A stretch of 64,000 nucleotides of DNA from JAULUH01 sp032111745 (GTDB lineage Bacteria > Chloroflexota > Anaerolineae > JAAEKA01). Under the pieces are notes generated by a model, which was given only the letters and a program-made list of their open reading frames with translations, was not told the origin of the DNA and made no database searches. The position numbers were made by a program, and so were the translations under genes. The stretch spans positions 1 through 64,000 of the forward strand of contig JAULUH010000280.1 in assembly GCA_032111745.1 (NCBI GenBank), written 5' to 3'. Position 1 is the stretch's first letter. Each line of letters begins with the position of its first letter. This document shows, in pieces, positions 7,974-16,332 of this stretch.

Positions 7974-9543
7974 CTAGACGATACGGAAGTGGTCGACCAG
8001 CGTGCAGCGGCGGATGCGGGTAAAGGTCAGGGCCGAGGTCAAGCCCTCGCCGGTGGGGCTGGCAATGCTAAAGCTGGTGAAGCCCTCGCCATGCAGGCCC
8101 AGGCCGGCCAGGGTGGGGCCGTTCTTGACGAAGATGGAGCAGTCGATCTCCCGAGCCATACGGCTCAGCTGGTCGATGTTGCGGCTCCACATGCTGGCGG
8201 TGTGGCCGAAGCCATGCTCGGCCTGCACGGCCAGGTCGATGGCCTCGTCGCAGCTTTTCACGCGTACCAGGGGCAGGACAGGCATGAGTTGCTCGGTCCA
8301 CACCAGGGGATGCTCCAGGGGTACCTCCACCAGGGCGATACGCACCTCCTTGCCCGCAGGCATGCCCAGCTCGGCCAGGATGTCGCCGGCATATTTGCCG
8401 ACCCACTGTTTGTTGGTCACGCCGGGCTTACGCGGCTGGCCCATCTCGGCGAAGATCACCCGTTCCAGCTGGCGCAGGCGGTAGGAGGGCACTTCTATGG
8501 CGCCATGGGCCAGCATGGCGGCTTTCAGGCGATCGGCCACGGAGTCGACGACGAACACTTCTTTCTCGTCGGTACAGATTACGTTGTTGTCGAAGCCGGC
8601 GCCATAGACGATTTCACGGCCGGCCTTGTCGATGTCGGCGGTCTCGTCCACCACGACGGGGGGGTTGCCGGGACCGGCACAGACGGCGCGCTTACCGCTG
8701 CGCATGGCCTCGCGGACCACGCCGGGGCCACCGGTGACCAGCAGCAGGCGTACCCGGGGATGGCGCATTAGCTCCTGGGCCGACTCGATAGTGGGCTCGG
8801 AGCAGGCCGCCAACAGGTTGGCCGGGCCGCCGGCAGCAACGATTGCCCGGTTGAGGAGCTGGATCTGGTATGAGCAGACGCCTTTGGCGCCAGGGTGCAC
8901 GTTGAAAACCGCGGCGTTGCCCGCGGAGACCATGCTGATGCTGTTGTTGATGACGGTGGAGGTGGGGTTGGTGACGGGGGTAATGGCGGCGATGACGCCA
9001 TAGGGCGCGCGCTCGACCAGGGTGAGGCCGCCATCACCGGTCCAGGCCAGNNNNNNNNNNCTGGAACACCAGCTCGCGCTGTTCGACGCCGTGCCGGGCA
9101 CCGCCCAGTCCGGCCAGCGGCTGCAGGATCTCTGGGCCGGGGGTCTTCTCGACCACCAGCAGATTCTTCTGCAGCTTGTCCTCGGGGCGCCCCAACCCTG
9201 TCTCCTCGCAGGCCATGCGGGCCAGGAGCTCAGCGTTGGCCCGCATGATGGCTCGCATGGCGGCCACCAGCTCGTGGCGCCGGGCCAGGCTCATCTGCTG
9301 CAGGGCCAGGAAGGCTGCACGGGCAGCAGCCACGGCGGCGTCGATGGTGGGGAAGATGCCGTCCTGGCCGGCCATGCCCGAAGCCGTAGGAGCAACGCCA
9401 GCTGGCTGGGGCCGTAGGGTGGCCCGGGGCTCGCCGACGGATGGCGCCGCTGCGGAGCCCAGGCGGGCCGGGCCATCACCTAGCTCTCGTAGAACCCGCT
9501 GCACGATGGCCTGGATGCGGGCGTCGTCAGGCGTCTGGGTCAT
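7974..9543 (-). CDS. pduP: CoA-acylating aldehyde dehydrogenase, PduP/EutE type, split by an assembly gap
   Basis: Lumenal core enzyme of metabolosomes: aldehyde + CoA + NAD+ gives acyl-CoA + NADH. The N-terminal helix DDARIQAIVQRVLREL followed by a Pro/Ala linker is a typical encapsulation peptide. The body has VERAPYGVIAAITPVTNPT, VTGGPGVVREAM, the catalytic Cys in NNVICTDEK and the C-terminal TFTRIRRCTLVDHFRIV. Ten Ns at 9051-9060 interrupt it and the flanking frames disagree. Joining the repeated GGCCAG at 9045-9050 and 9112-9117 restores one 500-residue frame with the family's expected EILQPLAWTGDGG junction. The 51 bases at 9061-9111 therefore look spurious. The gene itself is probably intact. 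Confidence 0.9.
9051..9060. other. Assembly gap (10 N) inside the aldehyde dehydrogenase gene
   Basis: Ten undetermined bases of nominal length. The frames on either side differ, so the gap size is not real. See the pduP entry for the proposed join. Confidence 0.98.
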
Positions 9544-9660
9544 GGTATGCTCTCTGCGGTACAGGCGTGAAAGGGCTGGCCGGCTGAAGCCTCGACTCCG
9601 CGTGACGGAACCGGCACCAAAGGGCCGGCCATAGCCTCGACTCCGCCGTGTGAGACCGGA

Positions 9661-9975
9661 CTAATCAGCTGTGGTGATTGCGGGCTCATCTTTGCGGTAG
9701 CGTACCTCGCCGTCAACTTCCCAGATGTCGACGATGGCCATGATGACAGCATCACAGGGGCGCTTGTCGGTGAGCACGGTCTGGCGGGCTGAGGAGCCGG
9801 TGGCGAACAGGACATACTCGCCGACACCTGAGCCGACGGCGTCCACCGCCACCACGTAGCTGCCAGCCTCCTGGCCGTCCACGCCCACCTGTTTCACCAC
9901 CATGAAGCGCAGGTTGTCCAGTTTCTCGTCCTTGCGAGTAGCAACAACTGTGCCCACTACTTTTCCGATCAGCAC
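9661..9975 (-). CDS. BMC-P shell vertex protein (EutN/CcmL/PduN family)
   Basis: Pentamer-forming protein that caps the twelve vertices of the microcompartment shell. It has 104 residues, starts MLIGKVVGTVVATRKDEKL and continues with LRFMVVKQV, AVDAVGSGVGEYVLFATGSSAR and AVIMAIVDIWEV, the EutN/CcmL signature beta-barrel. It follows the hydrolase gene by three bases. A 117-base spacer separates it from pduP and holds a twice-repeated segment (about 9570-9598 and 9621-9647, sharing agcctcgactccgc). It is the only vertex protein in the operon, so it is probably essential for shell closure. Confidence 0.93.
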   Translation of the reverse strand: MLIGKVVGTVVATRKDEKLDNLRFMVVKQVGVDGQEAGSYVVAVDAVGSGVGEYVLFATGSSARQTVLTDKRPCDAVIMAIVDIWEVDGEVRYRKDEPAITTAD

Positions 9976-9978
9976 TTG

Positions 9979-10701
9979 TCACCTCGCCGTAGGGCTGGCC
10001 GGCAGGCTGCCGGCGAAGGCCTGTAGGGTGGCGGCGGCATCGTGGGCCAGGGGCGGGCCGTGGCCGAATACGATGACCTGCACGCTGGGCAGGCGGGAGA
10101 GCTTGCGGATGGAGTCGCGCGCCACGTCCGGCTGGGGGGTGGCTATGGCAGGCGGCTCGCCTAAGCGGTTCCGACGGTTATTCAGCGCGTCGGCGGCGAC
10201 CAGGATGCCACGCTCCGGCTCGAACAGGGCGATCTGCCCGGCGGTGTGGCCGGGCACGTGCACTACCTGGAAGCCCTCGGGCAACACGGTCTTGTCCAGC
10301 ACTAGCTCGTCGACCCGGGCCACTGGGCGATAGCCCAGAAAGCGGCGGGCGACGACGTCGAACACGGGGCCGTACAACCGGGCCACGGCAGAACTGCCCA
10401 TGTCCCGGGGCTGGCGGCCCTCCACTACGTCCTTTTCCACGGCGTGGCAGATGACCCGAGCGCCGGTGGCGGCCTGGACGGCGACCAGCCCGCCGATGTG
10501 GTCGACGTCGCCGTGGGTGACGATGATACGGTCCAGGCGATCCAACCCCAGGCGGCGGAGGAAGTCCAAGATCCTGGCCGCGTCCCTGGGCATGCCCGTG
10601 TCGATCAGAGTCAAGCCGCGGTCGGGACGCTCCCAGACGTAAGCGTTGACCACGCCATCCTCCATGCCGTCCACGAGATGGAGGCCGGGGACGACTTCCA
10701 T
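9979..10701 (-). CDS. Metallo-beta-lactamase-fold hydrolase within the BMC operon
   Basis: Cytoplasmic or lumenal hydrolase of 240 residues in the glyoxalase II-like MBL family. Visible metal motifs are THGDVDHIGG near residue 80, VPGHTAGQIALF, VAADAL and VFGHGPP. The canonical HxHxDH reads H-G-D-V-D-H, so the second His is Asp, a variation to check. Substrate unknown. MBL proteins can act as thioesterases, so hydrolysis of an acyl-CoA or other thioester made by PduP is one idea. No N-terminal encapsulation helix is evident. It starts 12 bases after ppa and is followed three bases later by the vertex protein, so it is co-translated with shell genes. Confidence 0.82.
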   Translation of the reverse strand: MEVVPGLHLVDGMEDGVVNAYVWERPDRGLTLIDTGMPRDAARILDFLRRLGLDRLDRIIVTHGDVDHIGGLVAVQAATGARVICHAVEKDVVEGRQPRDMGSSAVARLYGPVFDVVARRFLGYRPVARVDELVLDKTVLPEGFQVVHVPGHTAGQIALFEPERGILVAADALNNRRNRLGEPPAIATPQPDVARDSIRKLSRLPSVQVIVFGHGPPLAHDAAATLQAFAGSLPASPTAR

Positions 10702-10713
10702 GGGCCTGGTGTC

Positions 10714-11256
10714 CTAGAGGCCAGCCAGCCCGAAACGCTGGTGGAATAGGCCCATAGCGCGCTCAATCTCGGCCCGGGCCACCGCGGCAGGCTCCCAGCC
10801 CAGGGGCTTAGTGCGATGGCCCTCCAGGTCCTTGTACACCTCGAAGAAGTGGGCCACCTCATTGAGAAATCCGCCTGGCACGTCGTCCAAATCCTGGTAG
10901 TCGTTGAACAAAGGATCGGTAGCCGGCACACCCAGGACCTTGTCGTCCTTCTGATCGCGGTCGAGCATGCGGAAGATGCCCAGGGGACGGGCCTGGATGA
11001 TACAGCCGGGAAAGGTCGGCTCGTTGATCAGGAGGAGGATGTCCAGGGGATCGCCATCGTCATAGAAGGTTTGAGGAATCAGGCCGTAATCACCCGGGTA
11101 GTGCAACGACGAGTACAGCACGCGGTCCAGGAAGATGACACCGTTGTGTTTCTGATACTCGTATTTGTTGCGCGAGCCCTTGGGGATCTCCACGATGGTG
11201 TAGACGACCTCGGGCGCATTGGGGCCGGAGCGCAACTCCCGCCACAGGTTTTGCAT
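10714..11256 (-). CDS. ppa: Inorganic pyrophosphatase, family I, embedded in the BMC operon
   Basis: Hydrolyses pyrophosphate to phosphate and so drives PPi-releasing reactions. The 180 residues match soluble family I enzymes: IVEIPKGSRNKYEYQK binds PPi, and DDGDPLD (66-72) is the metal-binding signature. The fold continues through DYQDLDDVPGGFLNEVAHFFEVYKDLEG (about residues 115-145). It starts three bases after the BMC-H gene and is followed 12 bases later by the hydrolase, in the middle of the shell genes. It may serve as the cell's housekeeping enzyme or a BMC-linked one. No encapsulation peptide is visible at its short N-terminus. Confidence 0.93.
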   Translation of the reverse strand: MQNLWRELRSGPNAPEVVYTIVEIPKGSRNKYEYQKHNGVIFLDRVLYSSLHYPGDYGLIPQTFYDDGDPLDILLLINEPTFPGCIIQARPLGIFRMLDRDQKDDKVLGVPATDPLFNDYQDLDDVPGGFLNEVAHFFEVYKDLEGHRTKPLGWEPAAVARAEIERAMGLFHQRFGLAGL

Positions 11257-11259
11257 ACC

Positions 11260-11559
11260 TTACTCCTGGTCTGCCGGCTCGTCCTGGCGACCCAGGGGCA
11301 GCGCGCGGTCCACGTTGACATGGGGCCGGGGGATCACGTGGACCGAGACCACCTCGCCCACCTTCTCCGCGCCCCGCACGCCGGCCTCGACTGCGGCCTT
11401 GACCGCGGCCACGTCCCCGCGCACGATGGCGGTTACGTAGCCTCCGCCGATCTTCTCGTAGCCTACCAACTCCACCCGGGCGGCCTTAACCATGGCGTCC
11501 GATGCCTCGACCATGGCGGCAAAGCCGCGGGTTTCGATCATGCCTAGTGCTTCTGCCAT
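11260..11559 (-). CDS. BMC-H hexameric shell protein (PduA/EutM type)
   Basis: The main facet-building tile of the shell. It has 99 residues and one canonical BMC domain: [20 protein letters not shown], then [20 protein letters not shown], then [16 protein letters not shown], and a C-terminal tail [16 protein letters not shown]. The IGGG segment lines the central pore, as expected for small-metabolite passage. It is the only BMC-H gene in the operon, so facets are probably built from this tile plus the two BMC-T proteins. Confidence 0.95.
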   Translation of the reverse strand: MAEALGMIETRGFAAMVEASDAMVKAARVELVGYEKIGGGYVTAIVRGDVAAVKAAVEAGVRGAEKVGEVVSVHVIPRPHVNVDRALPLGRQDEPADQE

Positions 11560-11600
11560 GTGGCAATCACTCCTTCTAGGAAATCAAGAAAAGTCCTGTC

Positions 11601-12236
11601 TCAGTCGTTGGTTCCGGCTGGCTCGCGGCCGCTGAGCCCTTCCAGGGCTGCCACGGCTGCGCCGTAACCGGCCATGATGTCGCGTTCCTCACCGCCCAGG
11701 TAGACCCGTCCGAAGGCGCCGAAGGCCACGACCTCCAAGATGTTGATCTCGGCCCGTTTCTCGGCCTCGTTGGCGGCCAGGGCGGCGTAACCGGCCGGCT
11801 CCACTTCCAGCACATAGAGGGTTTGTCCGGCCAACAGCATGTGGCCGTGGCGCATGCGATTGACCAGCTGCACCTGGTGGGCATCGATGTTACGGATCAC
11901 CTGGCTGGAGAGCACCCGGGGCTTCATGCGATCCTGCTCCTGCAGGCCCAGGGCCTCCAGGATGGCAGCACCGGCAGCGCGGGTCTCGGCCTGGGAGCTG
12001 GAGTGAACCTCCAACAGCCCGTAACGGCGCTCGACGATCTGCATGCCCGGGCGCACCTGGGTGGCCTTCAAGGCGATGTCGGTGATGCGATTGATCTCGA
12101 TGCCCGGCGAGATCTCGATCCACAGGGAGGCGTCGTTGGGCAGAGGCAGGAAGCCCCTGGCCACGGTGCCCAGAAAGGCCGCGTGTTGCGGCTGCAGGCT
12201 GTCCAGATAGACGTAGGATCGCAGTTCGACGGCCAC
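11601..12236 (-). CDS. BMC-T shell protein of the stacked (double-layer) type
   Basis: 211-residue tandem-BMC protein. Sequence blocks such as [57 protein letters not shown] and the second-domain [18 protein letters not shown] closely recall the H. ochraceum BMC-T2/T3 and CsoS1D-like proteins. Those form two stacked trimers with a gated pore. It would provide the gated channel for cofactors or large substrates. It lies between the small CxxC protein and the BMC-H gene. The family call rests on remembered similarity, not a search. Confidence 0.88.
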   Translation of the reverse strand: MAVELRSYVYLDSLQPQHAAFLGTVARGFLPLPNDASLWIEISPGIEINRITDIALKATQVRPGMQIVERRYGLLEVHSSSQAETRAAGAAILEALGLQEQDRMKPRVLSSQVIRNIDAHQVQLVNRMRHGHMLLAGQTLYVLEVEPAGYAALAANEAEKRAEINILEVVAFGAFGRVYLGGEERDIMAGYGAAVAALEGLSGREPAGTND

Positions 12237-12269
12237 GGTTTTGCCTTTCTTTACTATGGACGGCGGGAC

Positions 12270-12530
12270 CTACAGGTGGCGCAGTCGGGCCCGAGGATGC
12301 TCGAAGCCTTCCAACAGCTCCGCCATGGGCACACCCGTGGCGGCGGTGAGGGTCTCGGCGTTGGCGAAATCCTCTTCGCTAAGCTGTGCCAGGTCGGCGC
12401 GCTGGGTGGCGGTGATCTTGCGGCCCACCAGCACCCGATCAGGTTCTTGCAGCAGCCGGCGGCGGCAGCCCTCGCACTGCAGGGTATGGGCCAGGATGAT
12501 GGCCAGATCGCTGGTGCGCGATGATGCCAT
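12270..12530 (-). CDS. Small conserved-looking CxxC protein of the BMC operon, function unknown
   Basis: 86 residues, starting MASSRTSDLAIILAHTLQ, with a CEGC pair near residue 20. The C-terminal half (ITATQRADLAQLSEEDFANA, then TGVPMAELLEGFEHP) looks helical. The ATG at 12530 is chosen because residues upstream in the open frame are non-coding in character and would overlap deoC. It is not recognised as any named family. Its place between deoC and the stacked BMC-T gene argues for a function in the organelle, for example as a metal- or enzyme-binding adaptor. That is inference. Confidence 0.65.
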   Translation of the reverse strand: MASSRTSDLAIILAHTLQCEGCRRRLLQEPDRVLVGRKITATQRADLAQLSEEDFANAETLTAATGVPMAELLEGFEHPRARLRHL

Positions 12531-12549
12531 GGGGTCTCTTGCTTTCTTG

Positions 12550-13416
12550 CTAGGGGCCGGCGGCCTCGCGCACGATCTTGACGCCCGCGCTGGCGCCCAG
12601 GCGGGTGGCGCCGGCGGCAATCATCGCGGCGGCATCGGCGGCCGACTTGATGCCACCGGCAGCCTTGACACCGATGGCCGGGCCCACCACGCGGCGCATC
12701 AGGGCCACGTCGGCGGCAGTGGCTCCGCCCGAGGCGAAACCGGTGGAAGTTTTGACATAATCTGCACCCGCGGCTTGGGCGATGGCGCAGCTTTCAATCT
12801 TTTCTTCCTCGGTGAGCAGTGCGGCCTCGATGATGACCTTGACGGTGGCGTGGCGGGCGTGGGCGGCCTGCACCACGGCAGCTACGTCTGCGGCCACCAG
12901 CTGATAGTCATGGGACTTCAGCGCGCCGATGTTCTGCACCATGTCGATCTCGGTAGCGCCATCGGCGATGGCACGCTCGGTCTCGTAGGCCTTGACCTCG
13001 GGGAGGGTGGCGCCCAGGGGGAAGCCGACCACGGTGCATACCTTGACCGGGCTGCCCCGCAGCTGGCCGGCGGCCAGCACCACCCAGGTGGGGTTGATGC
13101 AGACCGTGGCAAAGCCGTTTTGGCGGGCCTCCTGGCACAGGGTAACGATCTGTTCTTCCGTGGCGTCCGGCTTGAGCAGCGTGTGGTCGATCATGTGGGC
13201 CAGGTCCGTAGCCACGCTACTGAGGCCGGGCCGGGCGCTGAGGCGGGTGGCTCCCATATCGACCAGGACCCGGCAGCGGTCGGGGCATTGGGCCACGCAC
13301 TGGCCGGTGCAGGGCTGGCCGCAGCCGGAGCAGATGTCGTCCGGTGGATAGGCGGCCAGAACCTCGCGGGAGATGATGTCGACCAGCTGCTGGATGGAAT
13401 AACCAGAAATTGACAT
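12550..13416 (-). CDS. deoC: Deoxyribose-phosphate aldolase with encapsulation peptide and Cys-rich linker
   Basis: Class I aldolase: 2-deoxyribose-5-phosphate gives acetaldehyde + glyceraldehyde-3-phosphate. The DeoC barrel starts near residue 70 with [16 protein letters not shown]. It contains [24 protein letters not shown], the Schiff-base Lys in YVKTSTGF and the second Lys in [10 protein letters not shown]. Residues 6-22 ([17 protein letters not shown]) form an amphipathic helix typical of lumen targeting. Between them is a linker with six cysteines at 29, 32, 36, 40, 44 and 48 (CX2CX3CX3CX3CX3C), which ordinary DeoC lacks. At 288 residues it is longer than free-standing bacterial DeoC. 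It is the likely signature enzyme of this BMC. Confidence 0.93.
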   Translation of the reverse strand: MSISGYSIQQLVDIISREVLAAYPPDDICSGCGQPCTGQCVAQCPDRCRVLVDMGATRLSARPGLSSVATDLAHMIDHTLLKPDATEEQIVTLCQEARQNGFATVCINPTWVVLAAGQLRGSPVKVCTVVGFPLGATLPEVKAYETERAIADGATEIDMVQNIGALKSHDYQLVAADVAAVVQAAHARHATVKVIIEAALLTEEEKIESCAIAQAAGADYVKTSTGFASGGATAADVALMRRVVGPAIGVKAAGGIKSAADAAAMIAAGATRLGASAGVKIVREAAGP

Positions 13417-13421
13417 AAGCG

Positions 13422-14156
13422 TCAGCTCTTCAGGAAGCGGCGCTCGATCTGGGTGATCTTTTCCACCCGGCGGGCGTGGCGGTCCGGGCCAAAGGGGGTC
13501 TCGAGCCAGGTCTTGACGATCTGCTGGGCCAGGTTAGGACCGATGAGGCCGGCACCGAGGGTGAGCACGTTGGCGTGGTTATGTTCCCGGCTGTTGGCGG
13601 CGGTGGCCTGGTCGTAGCACAGGGCGGCGCGCACGCCGGGGACCTTGTTGGCGACCATGCAGGAGCCGATGCCGGCGCCGTCCACGACGATGCCCCAGGC
13701 TACCTGGCCCTCAGACACCAGGCGGGCGACGGCGAATGCATAATCAGGATAATCGACGCTGGCGGTGCTATGGGTGCCGCAGTCCACAACTTGCCAGCCC
13801 AGGCTGGCCAGGTAGGGCTTAAGCAACTCTTTGAGGGCATAGCCGCCGTGGTCGGCGCCGATACCCAGCGAGCGCTCGGGTGGGGCGGTGACCACGGGCC
13901 GTTGCAAGGCCGTTGAAAGGGAAACCCGGCGCTCCACAGCCAGGTCACGGGCCAGGGGAGTGATCAGGGCGCCAGGGGGTACATCCAGTGTGGAGCCGTG
14001 AACTGCGGCTGCGACGGTTTCGACGTCTACCACGGGTCGCGCCGGCCGGAGGGGCGGCGCCGGCTGGGAGGGAGAAGGCGTATCTGCCGGGAGCAGGCGC
14101 AGCAAGGCGCGGCGCACTAGGGTGCGGACCTCCTCGTCGCTGGGCCGTGGACTCAT
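13422..14156 (-). CDS. rpiB: RpiB/LacAB-type sugar-phosphate isomerase with encapsulation peptide
   Basis: Predicted aldose-ketose isomerase for a sugar phosphate (ribose-5-P/ribulose-5-P in RpiB). Residues 6-22 ([17 protein letters not shown]) are an encapsulation-type helix. Residues 60-80 hold a [14 protein letters not shown] segment that recalls linkers of other BMC proteins. The RpiB domain runs from about 96: [40 protein letters not shown] and [10 protein letters not shown]. The position of the catalytic Cys in E. coli RpiB (CGTGIG) reads VDGAGIG, with Asp159 instead. The ATG overlaps the lepB stop (ATGA), and deoC follows five bases later. Confidence 0.88.
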   Translation of the reverse strand: MSPRPSDEEVRTLVRRALLRLLPADTPSPSQPAPPLRPARPVVDVETVAAAVHGSTLDVPPGALITPLARDLAVERRVSLSTALQRPVVTAPPERSLGIGADHGGYALKELLKPYLASLGWQVVDCGTHSTASVDYPDYAFAVARLVSEGQVAWGIVVDGAGIGSCMVANKVPGVRAALCYDQATAANSREHNHANVLTLGAGLIGPNLAQQIVKTWLETPFGPDRHARRVEKITQIERRFLKS

Positions 14157-14827
14157 GGGCTGAGGCTTTCGGCTTGGATAGAGTCTGCGGTGCCGGCGGG
14201 TGTGTTGACCAGGCCCCAGGTGTTCGGCGGCCAGTACGAGAGCACAACCTCGCCGATCACCAGGTCCATAGGCAAGGGGCCCCAGGTGTGGGAGTCGCTG
14301 GAGTTGGGTCGGTTGTCGCCCATGACATACAGCTCATCCGGTCCCAGGCGTGTCGCGGCGCTGGTGTAGCCACCCGGCACAACGGGTGCCAGGTCTCGCG
14401 TGGGGGTACCGTCGACGATGACCTGGCCATCGGTGACCTGCACGATCTCGCCGGGTAGCCCAACGATGCGCTTGATGAAATCGCGACTGGGGTCCTGCGG
14501 ATAGCGGAAGACGATGACATCTCCGCGTTGGGGCTCGCCCACGCGATAGGCCATCTTGTTGATCAGGAGGAACTGCCCGTCGTGGAAGTTGGGCTCCATG
14601 CTCATGCCATCCACCCGGAAGTTCTGCACGAAGACCCTGATGATGAGGAAGATGACCAGGGTGAGGACGATCGTCTCCACGAGCTCCCGCACCACGGGCT
14701 TCCAGGACTGGGTTGCCGGAGTGGTGTCAGGGCCTGGCACCTCGGCGTTGTCCTGGTAAGGGTCGCCGGGGTCCCTGGCGGGCACAGGTTGTGTGTTGAG
14801 TCGGTTCTGGATGTCGTTCAAAGGCAT
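14153..14827 (-). CDS. lepB: Signal peptidase I, first gene of the BMC operon
   Basis: Membrane serine protease that removes signal peptides on the outer face of the membrane. It has 224 residues: a Pro-rich cytoplasmic start, one membrane segment ETIVLTLVIFLIIRVFVQNF, the catalytic Ser in VDGMSMEPN, the catalytic Lys in FIKRIVGLPGE, and the conserved box YVMGDNRPNSSDSH. The ATG at 14827 is preferred; the frame is open much further upstream but runs antisense to the thiolase. Its stop overlaps the rpiB start by four bases, so it is translationally coupled to the BMC genes. It may simply be a housekeeping gene providing the promoter. Confidence 0.92.
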   Translation of the reverse strand: MPLNDIQNRLNTQPVPARDPGDPYQDNAEVPGPDTTPATQSWKPVVRELVETIVLTLVIFLIIRVFVQNFRVDGMSMEPNFHDGQFLLINKMAYRVGEPQRGDVIVFRYPQDPSRDFIKRIVGLPGEIVQVTDGQVIVDGTPTRDLAPVVPGGYTSAATRLGPDELYVMGDNRPNSSDSHTWGPLPMDLVIGEVVLSYWPPNTWGLVNTPAGTADSIQAESLSP

Positions 14828-14863
14828 GCCTCTCCGTGGAGGCCGATGAGTTCTAACCGGGCC

Positions 14864-14892
14864 ATTATAGCATCCAACATAAGCCGAAGCAA
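14864..14892 (-). promoter_or_regulatory. Promoter of the lepB-BMC operon
   Basis: On the minus strand: -35 TTGCTT (14892-14887), 17-base spacer, -10 TATAAT (14869-14864) preceded by TGC. It lies about 40 bases upstream of the lepB ATG and back-to-back with the thiolase promoter. Confidence 0.7.
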
Positions 14893-14912
14893 GTCCCCTT
14901 TGGGGGCGAAGT

Positions 14913-14941
14913 TTGACAGGGTGCGCTCGTCGTGATAAAGT
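14913..14941 (+). promoter_or_regulatory. Promoter of the thiolase gene
   Basis: -35 TTGACA (14913-14918), 17-base spacer, -10 TAAAGT (14936-14941) preceded by TGA. The two -35 elements of the divergent promoters are only about 20 bases apart, so lepB-BMC and thiolase could be co-regulated. Confidence 0.6.
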
Positions 14942-14983
14942 GCCAGGGATTGTGGATTCTGGCGCAAAGTCAAGGAGGACACC

Positions 14984-16171
14984 ATGGACTATCCTGAGGT
15001 CGTGATCGTAGGCGCGGCGCGCACGCCTGTTGGCCGGTTTCAGGGCGCGCTGAGCGAGGTCCCCGCCGCCGAGCTGGGCGCGGTGGCCATCGAGGCGGCG
15101 ATGGCCCGGGCCGGCGTGGAGGCCGGCCTGGTGGACGAGGTGTTGATGGGCAACGTGCTGCCGGCCGGGCAGGGCCAGGCCCCAGCGCGGCAGGCCGGCA
15201 TCAAGGCTGGCCTGCCGGACTCGGTGGGTGCGACGACGATCAACAAGATCTGTGGTTCGGGGCTGAAGGCCGTGATGATGGCTGCCCAGGCCATTCGTGC
15301 CGGTGACGGCCAGGTATTCGTGGCCGGGGGCATGGAGAACATGAACCTGGCGCCCTACTACCTCACCCGGGGACGCTTCGGCTACCGCATGGGCAACGCC
15401 GAGATAGTGGACGGCATGATTCACGACGGCCTGTGGTGTGCCTTTGAGAAGCACCACATGGGCAACTCGGCCGAGTGGATCGCCCGGGAGTACGAGGTGA
15501 CGCGGCAGGCCCAGGACGAGTTTGCCCTGGCCAGCCATGCCAAGGCTGTGGCTGCCATGGATTCTGGCCGCTTTCGAGAGGAGATCGTAGCCGTGCCGCT
15601 GCCCCAGAAGAAGGGCCAGCCGGTGGTCTTCGACAGCGACGAGACGCCGCGGCGGGACTCGAGCCTGGAGGCGCTGGCCAAGCTCAGGCCGGCCTTTCAG
15701 AAGGACGGCACGGTAACGGCCGGCAATGCTCCGCCAATCAGCGACGGCGCAGCTGCCGTGGTGGTGACCAGCGGTTACCAGGCTCGGGAGTTGGGCCTGG
15801 CGCCTATGGCGCGGGTGACCGGGTATGCCCAGGCCGCGGTGAAGCCACTGGAGCTGTTTGCCGCGCCTATCTATGCCGTGCGCAAGCTGATGGACCGGCT
15901 GGGCGTCGCCATCGACTATTTCGACCTGATCGAGGTCAACGAGGCCTTTGCCGCCCAGGCCCTGGCCGATGGCCGGGAGTTGGGCATGGATTGGGATAGG
16001 GTCAACGTGAACGGCGGTGCCATCGCCCTGGGGCACCCGATTGGGTGCTCGGGCGCGCGCGTGCTGGTGACTCTGCTGTATGCGCTGCGCCAACACAACC
16101 TTAGAACTGGGCTAGCTACCCTCTGCCTGGGTGGGGGCGAAGCGGTGGCGCTGAGCGTGGAGGTGATGTGA
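14984..16171 (+). CDS. Acetyl-CoA acetyltransferase (thiolase II)
   Basis: Condenses two acetyl-CoA to acetoacetyl-CoA with release of CoA, or the reverse. The 395 residues carry the three thiolase signatures: the acyl-accepting Cys90 in [34 protein letters not shown] with the catalytic His, and the C-terminal [15 protein letters not shown] with the second Cys. AAGGAGG lies six bases before the ATG. It is divergent from the BMC operon, sharing a 156-base promoter region. Since PduP would yield acetyl-CoA, this enzyme is a plausible consumer and a source of free CoA. That link is inference. Confidence 0.93.
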   Translation: MDYPEVVIVGAARTPVGRFQGALSEVPAAELGAVAIEAAMARAGVEAGLVDEVLMGNVLPAGQGQAPARQAGIKAGLPDSVGATTINKICGSGLKAVMMAAQAIRAGDGQVFVAGGMENMNLAPYYLTRGRFGYRMGNAEIVDGMIHDGLWCAFEKHHMGNSAEWIAREYEVTRQAQDEFALASHAKAVAAMDSGRFREEIVAVPLPQKKGQPVVFDSDETPRRDSSLEALAKLRPAFQKDGTVTAGNAPPISDGAAAVVVTSGYQARELGLAPMARVTGYAQAAVKPLELFAAPIYAVRKLMDRLGVAIDYFDLIEVNEAFAAQALADGRELGMDWDRVNVNGGAIALGHPIGCSGARVLVTLLYALRQHNLRTGLATLCLGGGEAVALSVEVM

Positions 16172-16332
16172 AAAATGCCCGCCAGGGGAGGGGTGGGTAG
16201 TTTGCCCTTTGCGGGCACTTGCTTAAGGGCCGTTTTGGTGATAGACTAGATGGTTGTTGCGGACCGGTCGCTAGGTCGCCCTGTGACCGGCCAAATGACA
16301 GAGCGCGGAGGTGTCCTACGAACGTCGAGCTG

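Noticed and set aside
16176..16217. TGCCCGC/GCGGGCA inverted repeat after the thiolase gene
   Set aside because: Only seven pairs with a loop of about 28 bases and no U tract; too weak to call a terminator.
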